DNA from: Actinomycetes bacterium
Lineage (GTDB): Bacteria > Actinomycetota > Acidimicrobiia > Acidimicrobiales > RAAP-2
Assembly (NCBI GenBank): GCA_021799915.1
Contig: JAJYZN010000176.1
Span: forward strand, 1-5,793
Direction: 5' to 3'
Length of the DNA stretch: 5,793 nt
The notes beneath the pieces are model-generated. The model saw nothing but the letters and a program-made list of their open reading frames with translations. It did not search any database and was not told the origin of the DNA. Both the position numbers and the translations under genes were made by a program. Positions within the stretch are counted from its first letter, which is position 1. Every line of letters begins with the position of its first letter. Shown piece after piece: positions 5,191-5,793 of this stretch.

Positions 5191-5793
5191 GTGACCACGA
5201 CATCGGATAGCGCCCCGTCCGGGCTGTTCGACCGAGCCACCGCCCTCGGGCGACTGGGCACCGAGGAGTTCGACGTCGTGGTGGTGGGAGGCGGCATCAC
5301 CGGCGCCGGCGTGGCCCTCGACGCTGCCAGCCGGGGACTGCGGACCGCCCTGCTCGAGAAGGACGACCTGGCCTCGGGGACGTCGTCCAAGTCGTCCAAG
5401 ATGGTCCACGGGGGCCTGCGCTACCTGGAGCAGAGGGAGTTCCGGCTGGTCTACGAGAACCTGGCCGAGCGTCAACGCCTCCTGGACAACGCCCCACACC
5501 TGGTCGCACCGCTGCCGTTCCTCATTCCCCTGTTCGGCCGGGGGGGTGTCGTCTCCAAGACCGTGACCCGCTCCTACTCCACGGCGTTGTGGCTATACGA
5601 CCTGACCGGAGGCATAAGGATCGGATCGCGACACCGCCGGGTGACCAAGGCGGAGGCGGTGGCCCACATCCCCAGCCTGAAGACGGACCACCTGGTCGCA
5701 GGGTTCTTGTACTACGACGCCCGGGCCGACGACGCCCGGCTCACCTTGGCCATCGCCCGGACCGCGGCGCTGGACTACGGCGCAGCCGTGGCC
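5191..5793 (+). CDS. glpD: Aerobic glycerol-3-phosphate dehydrogenase, N-terminal part (3' end outside window)
   Basis: The first 201 residues of an FAD-dependent, membrane-associated enzyme that oxidises sn-glycerol-3-phosphate to dihydroxyacetone phosphate and feeds electrons to quinone. The frame stays open to the right edge; the full family is usually 500-580 residues. Visible: an FDRATALGRL lead-in, the Rossmann strand FDVVVVGGGITGAG (27-40), the acidic residue ending the second strand (Glu56), the GlpD signature ASGTSSKSSKMVHGGLRYLE (61-80), LPFLIPLF (108-115) and YYDARADDARLTLAIAR (174-190). The GTG at 5191 gives a short N-terminus of normal length before the FAD fold; a GTG at 5173 would add six residues and is less likely. 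It is divergent from the fur operon across 182 bases. No other glycerol gene is in view, so whether it serves glycerol use or lipid turnover is open. Confidence 0.93.
   Translation, partial: MTTTSDSAPSGLFDRATALGRLGTEEFDVVVVGGGITGAGVALDAASRGLRTALLEKDDLASGTSSKSSKMVHGGLRYLEQREFRLVYENLAERQRLLDNAPHLVAPLPFLIPLFGRGGVVSKTVTRSYSTALWLYDLTGGIRIGSRHRRVTKAEAVAHIPSLKTDHLVAGFLYYDARADDARLTLAIARTAALDYGAAVA

Noticed and set aside
4986..5210. 74-residue plus-strand frame in the fur/glpD gap, with a plausible-looking end (VLGATAARFPGIERRVAGW)
   Set aside because: Its only ATG lies inside fur on the opposite strand, there is no ribosome site, it overlaps the glpD start, and other frames in this stretch have similarly high third-position GC.
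5382..5400. Tandem repeat of TCGTCCAAG
   Set aside because: It encodes the conserved SSKSSK of the GlpD signature, so the repeat is explained by the protein.
4914..5499. Minus-strand open frames (4914-5399, 4954-5499) across the fur start and glpD
   Set aside because: They run through the divergent promoter and opposite glpD, whose conserved GlpD motifs fix the coding strand as plus.

Overview
This window comes from the chromosome of a high-GC bacterium, almost certainly an actinomycete relative. A whiB-type gene, a family essentially confined to Actinomycetota and their phages, is present. Four of the eight genes start with GTG, and the anthranilate phosphoribosyltransferase matches my recollection of the mycobacterial type motif by motif. 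A lineage such as Acidimicrobiia is possible, but that is only a guess. I see no mobile element, CRISPR array, tRNA or rRNA, and no gene-free stretch longer than 300 bases. The two longest non-coding stretches (148 and 182 bases) hold promoters and possible operators.

Layout from left to right. (1) The C-terminal two thirds of a galactokinase (plus strand) runs in from the left edge and stops at 711. (2) Convergent with it, 20 bases away, is a minus-strand unit: an acyl-CoA dehydrogenase (2997 to 1822) followed after one base by trpD (1820 to 732). The two stop codons of the convergent genes lie in the two arms of one short dyad. (3) Upstream of the dehydrogenase is a small WhiB iron-sulfur regulator (3312 to 3076) with its own recognisable promoter and a leader containing a perfect 12-bp palindrome. 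(4) Further upstream is a compact three-gene operon, also on the minus strand: a PerR-like Fur-family regulator (5008 to 4505), a rubrerythrin lacking the rubredoxin domain (4517 to 4098, start overlapping the regulator's end by 13 bases) and a DUF3501 protein (4078 to 3461). (5) Divergent from the regulator, glpD (FAD-dependent glycerol-3-phosphate dehydrogenase) starts at 5191 and runs off the right edge.

The most interesting part is the fur-rbr-DUF3501 operon. It reads as a self-regulated peroxide-defence module: the regulator has Asp and His residues at the PerR-type metal-site positions, its promoter carries two overlapping dyads over the -35 box (one with the 15-bp 7-1-7 layout of Fur-family sites), and the second gene encodes a diiron peroxidase-type protein without its usual electron-transfer domain. 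The third gene, of unknown function, is the natural candidate for a partner. Several transcription units (acyl-CoA dehydrogenase, fur, and perhaps glpD) also look leaderless: GTG starts, no Shine-Dalgarno sequence, and a -10-like hexamer just upstream.
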